Notes: a model not told the origin generated them from the letters alone. Positions 19,297-27,829 are shown, numbered from the stretch's first letter. The stretch: 64,000 nucleotides of DNA from Zunongwangia pacifica (GCF_023499215.1 NZ_JAKHSK010000002.1:62001-126000), one strand, 5' to 3'. Made by a program: numbers and translations.

Positions 19297-21144
19297 ATGA
19301 AAAATATAACATACACGATAAGTCTCTTCATCTGCATACTACTTTTTTCCTGTACCGACTATTTAGATAAGGCACCGGAAGATCAGCTAACCCTTGAGAA
19401 AGTTTTTAATGATAAAACCAGAACCGAGGACTGGCTTGCGGGAATTTATAACAGTGTACCAGATCCTTATTTTGCAATGCTTAAAGATATTGGATATGAT
19501 GCTTTGGGCGATGATATGGCCCCCTCTACGGGATGGGAGCAATTTGGCTGGAACGTGATAGCCAAGCAAACAGGAAACTGGAGTCCCTCTTCTCCCTGGG
19601 ATAGTGATTACTGGGATGTCTTACCCAAAAGGATTAGATCTGCTTTTATTTTTATAGAAAATGTTAAGCCTTTACCCGCCCAACAGGTTACCGAAGAAGA
19701 TGTGGAGAATATGAGAAACGAAGCCCGTTTCCTTGTTGCTTATTATTACTGGCTGTTAATAGAAGCTTATGGCCCTGTTCCGTTTACTGACAAGATCGTT
19801 ACGGCCGATGAGGATTTATTAAAGGAGCGAAGACCATTTGATGAAATCGTAACCTGGGTTGACAACGAGCTTAGGGAGGTTTCCAACTTATTGCCCGCGC
19901 GCTATTCCGACGGGTCAAAATTTGGTAGAGCCACTTCTGTAATGGCTTTGGCGGTAAGGGCAAGAATGTTATTATTTGCTGCCAGTCCCCTGGTTAATGG
20001 AAATAAAGACTATGATGGTTTTACAAATAGCCTTGGAGAACCTTTATTTAATACCACTTACGATCCGCAAAAATGGATTAAGGCCGCAGATGCATGTAAG
20101 GAGTTAATTGACGTAGCCCATGCTGCCGGGCATGATCTTTATTATGAGTATAATGCAGACGGCTCTATTGATCCTTTTCTTTCTTATCAAAACATGATGT
20201 TTCGAAAGATCACTGATGGAAATACTGAAATACTATTTGCCCGCCCGGATAATAATCACTGGGAATATGATAAACATGCACAACCACGGGGTACCGGAGG
20301 AAATGGTGGCCTGGGGATAACACAATCACTGGTGGATGCCTTTTTTATGGAAAATGGATTGCCTATCGATGATCCTGATTCCGGTTACCAGGAAAAAGGA
20401 TTTTCAGAAGAGTCTGAATACCGCAATACCAAATGGATAGAAGTTCAGGGAGATCAGGAAGGGAAAGAAGGGCAGGTCACCTTACCCGGCACCTATAATA
20501 TGTACACGCATCGGGAACCTCGTTTCTATATTTCAGTACTTTATAACCGAGCATGGCACAGAAGAGAGAACCGTACTACTCGATTTATGCTGGGGGAATG
20601 GGATGGTGGCCCAACACATGATGCACCACAAAACGGCTATTTGGTTAGAAAAAAAGTTCATCCAGATCATGATCCCAGAGCAGGAATTAATCCATATCGC
20701 CCAGGAATTTTATACAGATTAGGAGAAGCCTATTTAAACTATGCCGAGGCTTTAAACGAAAGTGATCCCGGCAATCCTCAGATCCTTGAATATGTAAACC
20801 TTATACGAGAGCGAGCAGGAATTCCTGATCTCCCATCTGGAATGACACAGGCTCAAATGAAAGAAGCAATACGAAGGGAACGTAGGGTTGAATTAAATTG
20901 TGAATCGGGTATACGCTATAGAGATATACGAAGATGGAAAATTGGTGAAGAAACACTGGATAGGGATTTTTACGGTATGAATTTCTTTGGTACCGAATAT
21001 TGCGACGAAGAAAGTAATCCTAATTGTTTCTTTCAAAGAACCGTATATCAAACACGTAAGTTCTCTAAAAAGAACTACTGGGTTCCTATCCATCAAACAG
21101 AAATTGATATTAATCCTGAATTAGTACAAAACCCATTCTGGTAA
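19297..21144 (+). CDS. SusD/RagB family nutrient-binding outer membrane lipoprotein
   Basis: The 615-residue protein carries a lipobox (LLFSC, Cys19) followed by TDYLDKAPEDQLT, the classic SusD start. It ends with the SusD C-terminal block (RRERRVELNCESGIRYRDIRRW and a closing NPELVQNPFW). It lies 15 bp after SusC in the same operon. It is the surface lid that binds the substrate of the neighbouring SusC. The extra segments in its C-terminal half (rich in His, Arg and Trp near residues 400-440) set it apart from the region 1 SusD, so a different ligand is likely. Confidence 0.95.
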   Translation: MKNITYTISLFICILLFSCTDYLDKAPEDQLTLEKVFNDKTRTEDWLAGIYNSVPDPYFAMLKDIGYDALGDDMAPSTGWEQFGWNVIAKQTGNWSPSSPWDSDYWDVLPKRIRSAFIFIENVKPLPAQQVTEEDVENMRNEARFLVAYYYWLLIEAYGPVPFTDKIVTADEDLLKERRPFDEIVTWVDNELREVSNLLPARYSDGSKFGRATSVMALAVRARMLLFAASPLVNGNKDYDGFTNSLGEPLFNTTYDPQKWIKAADACKELIDVAHAAGHDLYYEYNADGSIDPFLSYQNMMFRKITDGNTEILFARPDNNHWEYDKHAQPRGTGGNGGLGITQSLVDAFFMENGLPIDDPDSGYQEKGFSEESEYRNTKWIEVQGDQEGKEGQVTLPGTYNMYTHREPRFYISVLYNRAWHRRENRTTRFMLGEWDGGPTHDAPQNGYLVRKKVHPDHDPRAGINPYRPGILYRLGEAYLNYAEALNESDPGNPQILEYVNLIRERAGIPDLPSGMTQAQMKEAIRRERRVELNCESGIRYRDIRRWKIGEETLDRDFYGMNFFGTEYCDEESNPNCFFQRTVYQTRKFSKKNYWVPIHQTEIDINPELVQNPFW

Positions 21145-21192
21145 TTCAAAAAAAACCTTAACCAACTAAAAAATCATAAATAAAAAATAAAG

Positions 21193-21204
21193 TAAATCGA
21201 TTTA
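21193..21204. promoter_or_regulatory. Perfect palindrome TAAATCGATTTA upstream of the oxidoreductase
   Basis: This 12-bp perfect palindrome sits in the 166-bp gap between SusD and the Gfo/Idh/MocA gene, 107 bp before the latter's ATG. Its AAATCGATTT core also occurs at 8810-8819 and nearly so at 16151-16159, all in 5' regions. It may be an internal operator, but a role is unproven. Confidence 0.3.
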
Positions 21205-21310
21205 GCTAAATTTTATATATTTATAGTCAGGATGATACCACTTTACAGGTTAAGTCGCTTTTTTAAAAACAACTATTAAATCCGAATATTCTATAATTAA
21301 ACTAAAAATC

Positions 21311-22786
21311 ATGGACAACAAAGAAGAGAAAAATACATTCTCAAGGAGGAAGTTTATCTCCCGGACCGCCACTGTTGCTGCCGGGATAAGTATCGTTCCA
21401 AGGCATGTTCTTGGAGGAATTGGATATACCGCTCCAAGTGATGCTTTAAATATCGCAGGGATTGGCGTTGGCGGAATGGGCGCAGCTAACTTAGGAAATA
21501 TAACCGGGCAAAATATTGTAGCTCTTGCAGATGTAGACTGGAAATATGCGGCAGGAACCTTCAATAAGTACCCTAAAGCTAAAAGGTACAAGGATTATCG
21601 AAAGATGTTCGATGACATGAGTAAAGATATTGATGCCGTAGTCATTGCAACTCCAGATCATACTCATGCGGTTACCGCTGCAGATAGTATGAAATTAGGA
21701 AAGCATGTGTACCTTCAAAAGCCCCTTACCCATTCCATTTACGAATCCCGTTATTTAACCCAACTAGCAAAGGAAACGGGTGTGGCTACGCAAATGGGAA
21801 ATCAGGGTCATTCTGGTGAAGGCACACGATTATTTGCCGAATGGATACAAAATGGAGAAATTGGGCACCCGATAGAAGCCCATGCCTGGACAAATCGTCC
21901 TATATGGCCACAGGGATTGGAACGACCAAAAGAACAACCCGCTATTCCATCTACCCTGGATTGGGATCTTTTTATTGGTCCGGCAAACTATAGGCCTTAT
22001 CATCCTTCGTACACTCCCTGGAACTGGAGAGCATGGTGGGATTTTGGAACAGGTGCTTTAGGAGACATGGGCTGCCATCTTATAGATCCGGTTTATTTTG
22101 CCCTAAATCTGGGACAGCCTATTGCATTTGAAGGAAGTTCTTCGCAGGTAAATACCGAAAGTGCTCCTATAGCTGAAAAGGTAACTTATTATTTCCCGAA
22201 AAGAAAAAAGCTAAAGAACATCAAAATGCCTGAACTCAAATTTACGTGGTATGATGGAGGGTTGTTACCAGAACGTCCTGAAGGTATGATACCAGGAAAA
22301 ATTATGGGTGATGATGGCGGAGGAGCCATGGTTGTAGGAACCAAAGGAACCATTATTTGTAGCACTTACGGTCGTGACCCTTATATTATAGGCAGAGAGA
22401 ATAACCCTCCAAATGTTAAAAAAACTATTCCGCGTGTTTCCACCAGTCACGAAATGGATTGGGTTAGAGCCTGTAAAGAACCTAAGGAAAGTCGTACCGA
22501 AGCCAGTTCAAATTTCATGTATTCCGGGCCATTTAACGAAGTTGTGGTAATGGGAGATTTGGCGGTACGTTTACAGGATTTAAAGAAAAAACTGGAATGG
22601 GACGCAGAAAAAATGGAAATCACCAATATCAAGGATAACGAAGAAATAAGAGTGGTCACTTCAGATAAATTTACCGTAATAGAAGGTGATCCTAAATTCG
22701 ATACCCAATATGCTACAATAAATGCCAAGCAGGCATCACAAGAGTATATTAAACATACTTACAGAGAAGGTTGGAAATTATCTTAA
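21311..22786 (+). CDS. Tat-exported Gfo/Idh/MocA family oxidoreductase
   Basis: The 491-residue protein begins with a twin-arginine leader (SRRKFISRTATVAAGISIVP), so it should fold in the cytoplasm and be exported with bound cofactor. A Rossmann fold follows (GIGVGGMGAANLGN near residue 55). The EKP-like motif appears as LQKPLTHSI, and the C-terminal domain is of the longer type seen in secreted Gfo/Idh/MocA proteins. Some of this group oxidise or reduce sugar C3 with tightly bound NAD. It is followed by the DUF1080 hydrolase gene, which supports 3-keto-glycoside chemistry. The reaction is inferred from family and context. Confidence 0.9.
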   Translation: MDNKEEKNTFSRRKFISRTATVAAGISIVPRHVLGGIGYTAPSDALNIAGIGVGGMGAANLGNITGQNIVALADVDWKYAAGTFNKYPKAKRYKDYRKMFDDMSKDIDAVVIATPDHTHAVTAADSMKLGKHVYLQKPLTHSIYESRYLTQLAKETGVATQMGNQGHSGEGTRLFAEWIQNGEIGHPIEAHAWTNRPIWPQGLERPKEQPAIPSTLDWDLFIGPANYRPYHPSYTPWNWRAWWDFGTGALGDMGCHLIDPVYFALNLGQPIAFEGSSSQVNTESAPIAEKVTYYFPKRKKLKNIKMPELKFTWYDGGLLPERPEGMIPGKIMGDDGGGAMVVGTKGTIICSTYGRDPYIIGRENNPPNVKKTIPRVSTSHEMDWVRACKEPKESRTEASSNFMYSGPFNEVVVMGDLAVRLQDLKKKLEWDAEKMEITNIKDNEEIRVVTSDKFTVIEGDPKFDTQYATINAKQASQEYIKHTYREGWKLS

Positions 22787-22815
22787 GAAATAAGTCGTGT
22801 ATAAATTATAGAATT

Positions 22816-23664
22816 ATGAAAAGAACAATAAACTTATCCCCAATAACAAAAACCATCAATTTACAGTTACTTACACTTTTTCTATCAGGTACTGTGCTTG
22901 TAGGCTGTGGAGAAAGTAAAAAAGAATCATCATCAGACGAACAGAAAATCGACAGTGTAGCAAATAGTGTAAAAACAGCTGTTGCTAACTCCCCTAATCA
23001 ACTATCTGAAAAGGAGAAAGAAGATGGATGGAAATTACTATTTGATGGTAAAAGTACCGATGGCTGGCGAGGATACCTTAAAGATTCCTTTCCTGAAAAA
23101 GGATGGACTATCGAAGATGGCGCCTTAAAAGTTCAGGGGGCAGGTACCGGAGAAGCCGGAAATGGTGGTGATATCATCTTTGATGAGGAATTTAAAGATT
23201 TTGAGCTTTCATTGGAATGGAAAATTTCAGAAGGAGGGAATAGCGGAATATTCTATTTAGCAGAAGAAATAGAAGGAGAGCCAATCTTCACTTCAGCTCC
23301 TGAAATGCAGATCCTTGATAATGACAGACACCCAGATGCAAAATTAGGGAAGGATGGAAACAGACAGGCTGGCTCTTTATACGATTTAATACCCGCTAAG
23401 CCACAAAACGCTAAACCTGTGGGAGAATGGAACAAAGTTTCTATTCTTGTATATAGGGGAACCGTGGTACATACTCAGAATGGAGAAAATGTTGTAGAAT
23501 ATCATTTATGGACCGATGAATGGAAAGAAATGATTAAAGACAGTAAGTTTAAAGACTGGAACAGTTTTCTAAATGCCGGAGGCGATGATAAAAAAGGATA
23601 TATCGGACTTCAGGATCATGGTGACGATGTATGGTTTAGAAATATAAAAATAAAGGAGTTATAG
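22816..23664 (+). CDS. DUF1080 / 3-keto-disaccharide hydrolase-type lipoprotein
   Basis: The frame is open from 22771, overlapping the previous gene, but the ATG at 22816 begins a proper lipoprotein signal (lipobox VLVGC), giving 282 residues. The mature part shows the DUF1080 concanavalin-like fold: GWKLLFDGKSTDGWRGY, then FELSLEWKISEGGNSGIFY, EMQILDN and a closing WFRNIKIKEL. Characterised members hydrolyse 3-keto-glycosides. Placed directly after an exported Gfo/Idh/MocA oxidoreductase, it likely cleaves the keto-glycoside at the cell envelope. This is the last gene before the terminator at 23818. Confidence 0.9.
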   Translation: MKRTINLSPITKTINLQLLTLFLSGTVLVGCGESKKESSSDEQKIDSVANSVKTAVANSPNQLSEKEKEDGWKLLFDGKSTDGWRGYLKDSFPEKGWTIEDGALKVQGAGTGEAGNGGDIIFDEEFKDFELSLEWKISEGGNSGIFYLAEEIEGEPIFTSAPEMQILDNDRHPDAKLGKDGNRQAGSLYDLIPAKPQNAKPVGEWNKVSILVYRGTVVHTQNGENVVEYHLWTDEWKEMIKDSKFKDWNSFLNAGGDDKKGYIGLQDHGDDVWFRNIKIKEL

Positions 23665-23817
23665 TGCAATATTGGACTAATTTATTGCGATCAAATCAAA
23701 CAGCAAACTACTTCATGCCAAGCCCATGCGGTAGTTAGTTGTTAGAAAATTATTTTTTATTTCGAGACATCCCGAAGACTATCGGAATCCAGATCATTTA
23801 ATCTCGATTATCAAGTA

Positions 23818-23858
23818 AAGACCTCTTCAAAATTAAAAATGAAGAGGTCTTGTTTTTT
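23818..23858 (+). terminator. Strong rho-independent terminator ending the second SusCD operon
   Basis: An 11-bp perfect stem (aagacctcttc at 23818-23828, gaagaggtctt at 23841-23851) is followed by gttttttag. It ends the SusC-SusD-oxidoreductase-DUF1080 transcript about 150 bp after the last stop codon. Confidence 0.88.
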
Positions 23859-24193
23859 AGAAAAGATAATTCCCATAAGCCGGAACTCTTACTTTTAAAT
23901 TGAATGACTAAAGTGGGAAATAGAAGGAATATTAAACAATATCCTAAATGGTTCTGTAACAAAATACATACTCAGAATTATGTTAAATTAAATGTCAGTT
24001 TTGGAACTGCTCTAAACGCATTTCAGAGCTCTACACAGACTTTTACACTACAACGGAGTTCTTGGATAACTTTAAACGATTAAATGCAATCATATCGAAA
24101 GACCTTTTCTAATATTAAAGTGATTGACCTAAACAGACAAACATTACCGCTTTATAGAAGGTTAAATCACAAGAATCTCGAATTAATAGATAA
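23859..24193. other. Gene-free stretch at the left edge of the accessory island
   Basis: No intact gene is seen. Short open runs on the plus strand are broken by stops. It could be decayed coding DNA, but I cannot match it to a family. It marks the transition from the SusCD locus to the island. Confidence 0.3.
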
Positions 24194-24221
24194 AGAGCAG
24201 ACTAAATAATTAGCCTGCTCT
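24194..24221 (-). terminator. Terminator after the 307-aa gene
   Basis: The arms at 24194-24205 and 24210-24221 form a 12-bp stem with one mismatch around an ataa loop. Read on the minus strand it lies ten bases after the stop codon and is followed by ttatct. Confidence 0.65.
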
Positions 24222-24230
24222 AATTTAGAA

Positions 24231-25154
24231 TTAACCAGCGTCTTTCATTAGATTACCGTAAACTACATCCATAATCTCATCATCGCTTAAGATATGGATT
24301 CTACCATTTAATTTATCACTTTTAAAATCAATTAAAAGATTACTGTTAAAGGCACACCATCTTGCTAAAGAATCCTTAGATGGCGGATAATAAGCTCTTA
24401 CATCACGCAAGATTAATTTACCGTCCTTTCCCGAAGGACTTATATCTTTCAACATCTCAGGCTCTTTCTCAATAAAATATCGAGTAGCAAACCTATAAAA
24501 ACACTGAAAATTCCCTCTTGATTGACCACCCAATCTTACTAAAGTTTTAGGCACAAGAATAATGGGAATACCATCAAATACGGGTAACAGAACTTCCTTG
24601 TCGAGCCATTTCAAGGTTTTGTAGTCAAAAATATCTCTCTGCTTAATTTTATGAAGTTTAATGTGCGAAGAAAAAATACTACATTGATCTTGCGTGAATT
24701 CAATTAAAACATCCTTTATTATTTTGGTTGTTATATCAGAAATTCTATCAATACCAATCTGATCAATAAAAAGTTCCACATCACCGAAATGAGATAAAAT
24801 ACCTGTTTTAATAGCAAAACTATTTTGCAGAGCGGTGATGATTTCGTCTTTTAAAACCTCCCCTACATTGTTTCCTTGAATACCACTAGCGTAACCTAAT
24901 CTAGTTTCACGAGGCTCCTTCATACCCTCCAATAAGGCATGCGTTCTCTTTAAATCTTTAGCTCGTATAGCTTTGAATACTTCTGCCCAAAAGATTTCAA
25001 TTCTTTTATGCATCTTCTTAGCTATTGGATCTCTTTGATACTCAATCAATCTAGGGTCTAAAAATATTGGATTATCTCTGTTAAGTTTAATGTCGACAAA
25101 TTCTAATTCTGGCTGTCGAAGAGCAATATTAAAAACTGATGAAAAATTTTTCAT
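24231..25154 (-). CDS. Hypothetical protein, 307 aa, family not recognised
   Basis: I do not recognise this protein. It is soluble (no signal peptide or membrane helix), starts with MKNFSSVFNIALRQPELEF and contains FLDPRLIEYQRDP, a Gly/Asn-rich turn (YASGIQGNNVGEVLKDE) and a basic C-terminal half. It has its own terminator and a 560-bp upstream region without genes. The setting, next to a Fic protein, tRNA fragments and an integrase, suggests accessory cargo; a defence or toxin role is possible but not shown. Being full-length and free of internal stops, it looks functional. Confidence 0.7.
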   Translation of the reverse strand: MKNFSSVFNIALRQPELEFVDIKLNRDNPIFLDPRLIEYQRDPIAKKMHKRIEIFWAEVFKAIRAKDLKRTHALLEGMKEPRETRLGYASGIQGNNVGEVLKDEIITALQNSFAIKTGILSHFGDVELFIDQIGIDRISDITTKIIKDVLIEFTQDQCSIFSSHIKLHKIKQRDIFDYKTLKWLDKEVLLPVFDGIPIILVPKTLVRLGGQSRGNFQCFYRFATRYFIEKEPEMLKDISPSGKDGKLILRDVRAYYPPSKDSLARWCAFNSNLLIDFKSDKLNGRIHILSDDEIMDVVYGNLMKDAG

Positions 25155-25297
25155 TCTTGTTGTATTATAAAATTAATAAAAAAATAGTGCGCTATAATTG
25201 CTTAGTTAGCGACTTCCTCCGAAATTATTTTTAGTATCTACAACAAAAAAAATTTAATTATTAGAAAATTTTAACATTCAATTCATTTAGTTTTATT

Positions 25298-25479
25298 TAC
25301 ATTTGTATTCGATTAAGCTAAAAACATCGATTAAAGGCAAATAAATCAGTTAAATAACTTTTTTAAACCAAGATTGTAAGTCTCTGAATAATATAGATTA
25401 TTTAGGAGATAAAATGTCTACGCCTGAATTATCAAGAATTGCGCCAAAATGCCTGATATATGTCATTTTGGCTTTTTTT
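25298..25479 (+). ncRNA. Candidate small RNA or leader transcript with its own promoter and terminator
   Basis: A full match to the Bacteroidota -7 box TAnnTTTG (tacatttg, 25298-25305) is followed ~140 bp later by a strong terminator (25443-25479). This predicts a ~168-nt plus-strand transcript starting near 25312. The only frame in it is a 41-codon one overlapping the hairpin. No -33 TTTG at ideal spacing is obvious, so confidence is modest. It is divergent from the 307-aa gene. Confidence 0.35.
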
Positions 25480-25539
25480 ATCCCAAAATCTGACAATAAT
25501 TACATATTCAGATTTCTTGTCAGATTATTCAAATCTTAA
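25414..25539 (+). CDS. Possible 41-aa small ORF overlapping the terminator
   Basis: An ATG follows aggagataaa, an unusually good Shine-Dalgarno match for Bacteroidota. The frame encodes 41 residues starting MSTPELSRIAPKCLIYVILAFF, with a short hydrophobic stretch. The hairpin at 25443-25479 falls inside the frame, so a full transcript would need readthrough. It may be a leader or toxin-like peptide, or chance. Confidence 0.2.
   Translation: MSTPELSRIAPKCLIYVILAFFIPKSDNNYIFRFLVRLFKS
25443..25479 (+). terminator. Rho-independent terminator
   Basis: The arms gccaaaatg (25443-25451) and cattttggc (25464-25472) form a perfect 9-bp stem followed by seven T. No annotated plus-strand gene precedes it, which is the reason to suspect the small transcript. 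Confidence 0.8.
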
Positions 25540-25714
25540 AACTTCTGCCAACTAAAAATTAAACCCTACAATCCAAATGATTATAAGGCTCAATTAAAGA
25601 TAAAAATTCAAGTAAGAACTACATAAAATCTGAAAGCTTATTTTTTGGGTCAAGTAATATGCTTCCTTAATAAGATCTTTTTACTTGTTCGGGTACCTGC
25701 TTAGTAATCAACCC

Positions 25715-25990
25715 CTACATTTTTCCGATTTCCAAATCCGCACCGACTAAGTATTGATACTTTCTACTTTCATCTACTACAAAAGTTATTATAGCGACTT
25801 TATCACATTTAGAAATCTTCGTGACTACCTGATTTGGAATAACTTCAACATTAATATTGAAATTATTAATATTTTCATTAATTAACAACGTATCCGTAGT
25901 TAGATAAAGTCCATTCTGAATTTCAGAATGAATGTTATGACCTAGAATCTCGCCATTATCCTGTTCTAATCCAATTTTTGCAGCATCCAA
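25715..25990 (-). CDS. Small hypothetical protein, 91 aa
   Basis: I do not recognise this protein. It is hydrophilic, has no signal peptide or membrane segment, and alternates beta-like strands (YLTTDTLLINENINNFNINV, KVAIITFVVDESRKYQYLVG). It starts MDAAKIG and stops just after LEIGKM. It could be a small regulatory or antitoxin-like protein or the remnant of a longer gene. There is no clear ribosome site and no co-transcribed partner. Coding status is uncertain. Confidence 0.4.
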   Translation of the reverse strand: MDAAKIGLEQDNGEILGHNIHSEIQNGLYLTTDTLLINENINNFNINVEVIPNQVVTKISKCDKVAIITFVVDESRKYQYLVGADLEIGKM

Positions 25991-26114
25991 ATAAATTTAA
26001 TTTTGTCTAGATTTTCAAATATAAAGTAGAAAATAGAATGTTTTAGAAGCACATCATACCTATTGTAATTTTAACAAAATAAGTCAAGCAAAAAATAAAT
26101 AGTCGTCCCCTGAG

Positions 26115-26153
26115 ATAAAAAAAGCCCTACAGACATAATGTTTATAGGGCTTT
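26115..26153 (-). terminator. Terminator downstream of the short tRNA fragment
   Basis: The arms aaagccct (26121-26128) and agggcttt (26146-26153) pair perfectly. On the minus strand the stem is followed by seven T. It sits 15 bp beyond the 3' end of the tRNA fragment at 26168-26184, as a tRNA terminator would, and differs in sequence from the terminator beside the longer fragment. Confidence 0.75.
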
Positions 26154-26167
26154 ACAAGTATTCAATG

Positions 26168-26184
26168 TGGTCCCACCTGGGCTC
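26168..26184 (-). repeat. 17-bp tRNA 3'-end fragment (left att-like copy)
   Basis: The sequence is identical to the last 17 nt (T-arm 3' strand and acceptor 3' strand) of the longer tRNA fragment at 27673-27714, same orientation. The rest of the tRNA is absent. It is followed by a terminator. It looks like an old integration end at a tRNA gene. Confidence 0.7.
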
Positions 26185-26237
26185 TTTGTGCTGTACTTGT
26201 CATTTATTGATTTTTATATTTTTAATTCAATCTATAA

Positions 26238-27323
26238 TCAAGACTGTTCTAAAACAGCCATTAATCTATGATTGAGATATAATTTTTCTTTCCCAACTTT
26301 TTCAGAAGTTAAAAAACCTGCTTCTTCTAAAGCTATTAGGTAATTACCTACGGTTTTAGGTGTCCCTAGTTTTTCATCTATTAAAAACTGTCGTTTGGTA
26401 TATGGCAATCTAAATAATATTTCCACAAGTTCTTTTGTATAAACTTTAGGTAATTTTTCTTTAATTTCAATAGTCGTTTGCTCCATTAGGTTGGTAACAT
26501 TTTTTAGGCGTTCCAAACCTTTTTTAGATGTGTATTCTACCATATCAAGCATATATAATATCCATGATTCCCAATCGTTATTTTCAGTTACTTCACGTAG
26601 CTTGCTATAATAATCTTCTTTATTTGCTATGATATATTCACTTAAAAAAATAGCAGGTGTATCTAATAGCTTTTCTAACTTAAGATAGAGTAATAATAAA
26701 ATACGCCCTGTTCTGCCATTACCATCAGTAAATGGGTGAATAGCTTCAAATTGATAATGCATTAGTGCCATTTTTATTAAGGGATCCATAGCGTCATCAT
26801 TATTAATAAAAGTTTCTAAATTAGCCAATTTCTCTCTTATTACCGCATCACCTGTTGGAGGCGTGTATATAGTATCTCCTTTAGTATTTTTTAAGGTTGT
26901 ACCCGGAGTTGCTCTAATCCCTGCACTATTTTTTTTAATACGTTGTACAATATCTATGCATAAACTTGTACTTATAAAAGGGCGTTTTTCTATTTCGTGT
27001 AAGCCATTCCAGAGTGCTTCTTTGTAGCTAATTACCTCTTTTGTCGCTAGATTATCAAACTTTTTATCGGCAACCAAAGATTTATATAAATCGTCGTTAG
27101 TTGTAATAATATTTTCTATTTCTGAACTTGCTTTTGCTTCTTGAAGATGTATGGTGTCTAAAAATAAAGTAGGGTTGGGCAGATTAGTCAACATACCATT
27201 AAGCTGGGCTAAGGCTCTGCTTGCATTAATAGTTTTGCGTAGCACTTTAGTGGTTTCTAAAGTTGTTTTTGGAGGTAAAAGTGGTAGGCTATTAAATGGT
27301 ATATTTTTATTAAAATCTGTCAT
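26238..27323 (-). CDS. Fic family protein, class II (N-terminal inhibitory motif)
   Basis: The frame is open from a TTG at 27332, but the ATG at 27323 is the better start (361 residues). It carries a Fic/DOC N-terminal domain, then the catalytic motif HPFTDGNGRTGR (residues 196-207), and a C-terminal winged-helix-like segment. The motif SSEIEN (66-71) matches the (S/T)xxxE(G/N) inhibitory helix, so it is a self-inhibited class II Fic. Such enzymes transfer AMP (or another nucleotide moiety) to Ser, Thr or Tyr of target proteins and act in regulation or toxin-antitoxin roles. No separate antitoxin gene is adjacent, as expected for class II. It lies between two tRNA fragments, so it is probably cargo. 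Confidence 0.93.
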   Translation of the reverse strand: MTDFNKNIPFNSLPLLPPKTTLETTKVLRKTINASRALAQLNGMLTNLPNPTLFLDTIHLQEAKASSEIENIITTNDDLYKSLVADKKFDNLATKEVISYKEALWNGLHEIEKRPFISTSLCIDIVQRIKKNSAGIRATPGTTLKNTKGDTIYTPPTGDAVIREKLANLETFINNDDAMDPLIKMALMHYQFEAIHPFTDGNGRTGRILLLLYLKLEKLLDTPAIFLSEYIIANKEDYYSKLREVTENNDWESWILYMLDMVEYTSKKGLERLKNVTNLMEQTTIEIKEKLPKVYTKELVEILFRLPYTKRQFLIDEKLGTPKTVGNYLIALEEAGFLTSEKVGKEKLYLNHRLMAVLEQS

Positions 27324-27544
27324 TCTGAACAAGAGTAATAATTACTTGTGTTTTATCAACAAGGGTAAATATAATAAAATTTTACCCTCGTATAACATAT
27401 AAATGTAAATTTTAAATATTCAAGCTAAACTATATGAGCGATTATTTATAAACAACAGTATGTCAATTCACTACAAAAAATAGGGAAAAATAGTGCGTTA
27501 TGGGGAATTAATCAGTTTAAAAGAAAATCGCAAATTAAAGATTG

Positions 27545-27570
27545 TGATACCCAAAATTAGGCGGGTATCA
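27545..27570. repeat. Inverted repeat tgataccc...gggtatca
   Basis: Eight-bp perfect arms surround a ~10-nt AT-rich spacer, between the Fic promoter side and the integrase region. There is no T-run in the right place for a terminator. It may be an operator for the Fic gene or a recombinase site. Confidence 0.4.
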
Positions 27571-27642
27571 AAAACATAATAATTTATAGGGAATTAAAAA
27601 TGGCTACTCAAATGTAAAAAGCTGATAATAAGAGCTTTAAAT

Positions 27643-27670
27643 AAAAAAAGCACTCAAATTGAGTGCTTTT
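27643..27670 (-). terminator. Terminator downstream of the longer tRNA fragment
   Basis: A near-palindrome (aaaagcactcaa, a, ttgagtgctttt; 27647-27670) is followed on the minus strand by more T. It starts three bases beyond the tRNA fragment's 3' end, as in a normal tRNA unit. Confidence 0.7.
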
Positions 27671-27672
27671 AG

Positions 27673-27714
27673 TGGTCCCACCTGGGCTCGAACCAGGGAC
27701 CCCTTGATTATGAG
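27673..27714 (-). pseudogene. 3' fragment of tRNA-Met(CAT), candidate attachment site
   Basis: On the minus strand it reads as anticodon loop CTCATAA (anticodon CAT), 3' anticodon arm TCAAG, variable loop, a perfect T arm (CCTGG/CCAGG around TTCGAGC) and acceptor strand TGGGACC plus A. The sequence before the loop cannot pair with TCAAG, and the D arm and 5' acceptor are absent, so this is a partial tRNA, not a gene. Such 3' fragments are left by integration at tRNA genes. The integrase gene begins 158 bp away. The amino acid is assigned from the CAT anticodon only. Confidence 0.8.
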
Positions 27715-27739
27715 AAGTCAAAAAGAGCCTACTCATAAT
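27707..27739. other. Inverted core-like repeats attatgag / ctcataat at the tRNA break
   Basis: Eight-bp arms (27707-27714 and 27732-27739) are separated by 17 bp. The left arm is the tRNA anticodon-loop sequence, a common crossover point for tyrosine recombinases. This may be the integrase core site. Confidence 0.35.
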
Positions 27740-27740
27740 T

Positions 27741-27760
27741 TTCATTTATTTTCATTTATT
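27741..27760. repeat. Tandem 10-bp repeat (ttcatttatt x2)
   Basis: Two exact adjacent copies lie between the att-like site and the integrase gene. Their position suits arm-type binding sites, but low complexity makes chance plausible. Confidence 0.4.
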
Positions 27761-27829
27761 TGATTATCAGTATTTTATGAAATATAATTTTTAATTTGGT
27801 TTCTTTAAATTATCTTTATCTGTGAATTT

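Noticed and set aside
23859-24193. Decayed transposase or integrase
   Set aside because: Translations in three frames gave short pieces with no recognisable catalytic pattern; left as gene-free.
27673-27714. Complete tRNA gene
   Set aside because: The 5' half (acceptor 5' strand, D arm, 5' anticodon arm) is missing and the preceding bases cannot pair, so only a fragment is present.
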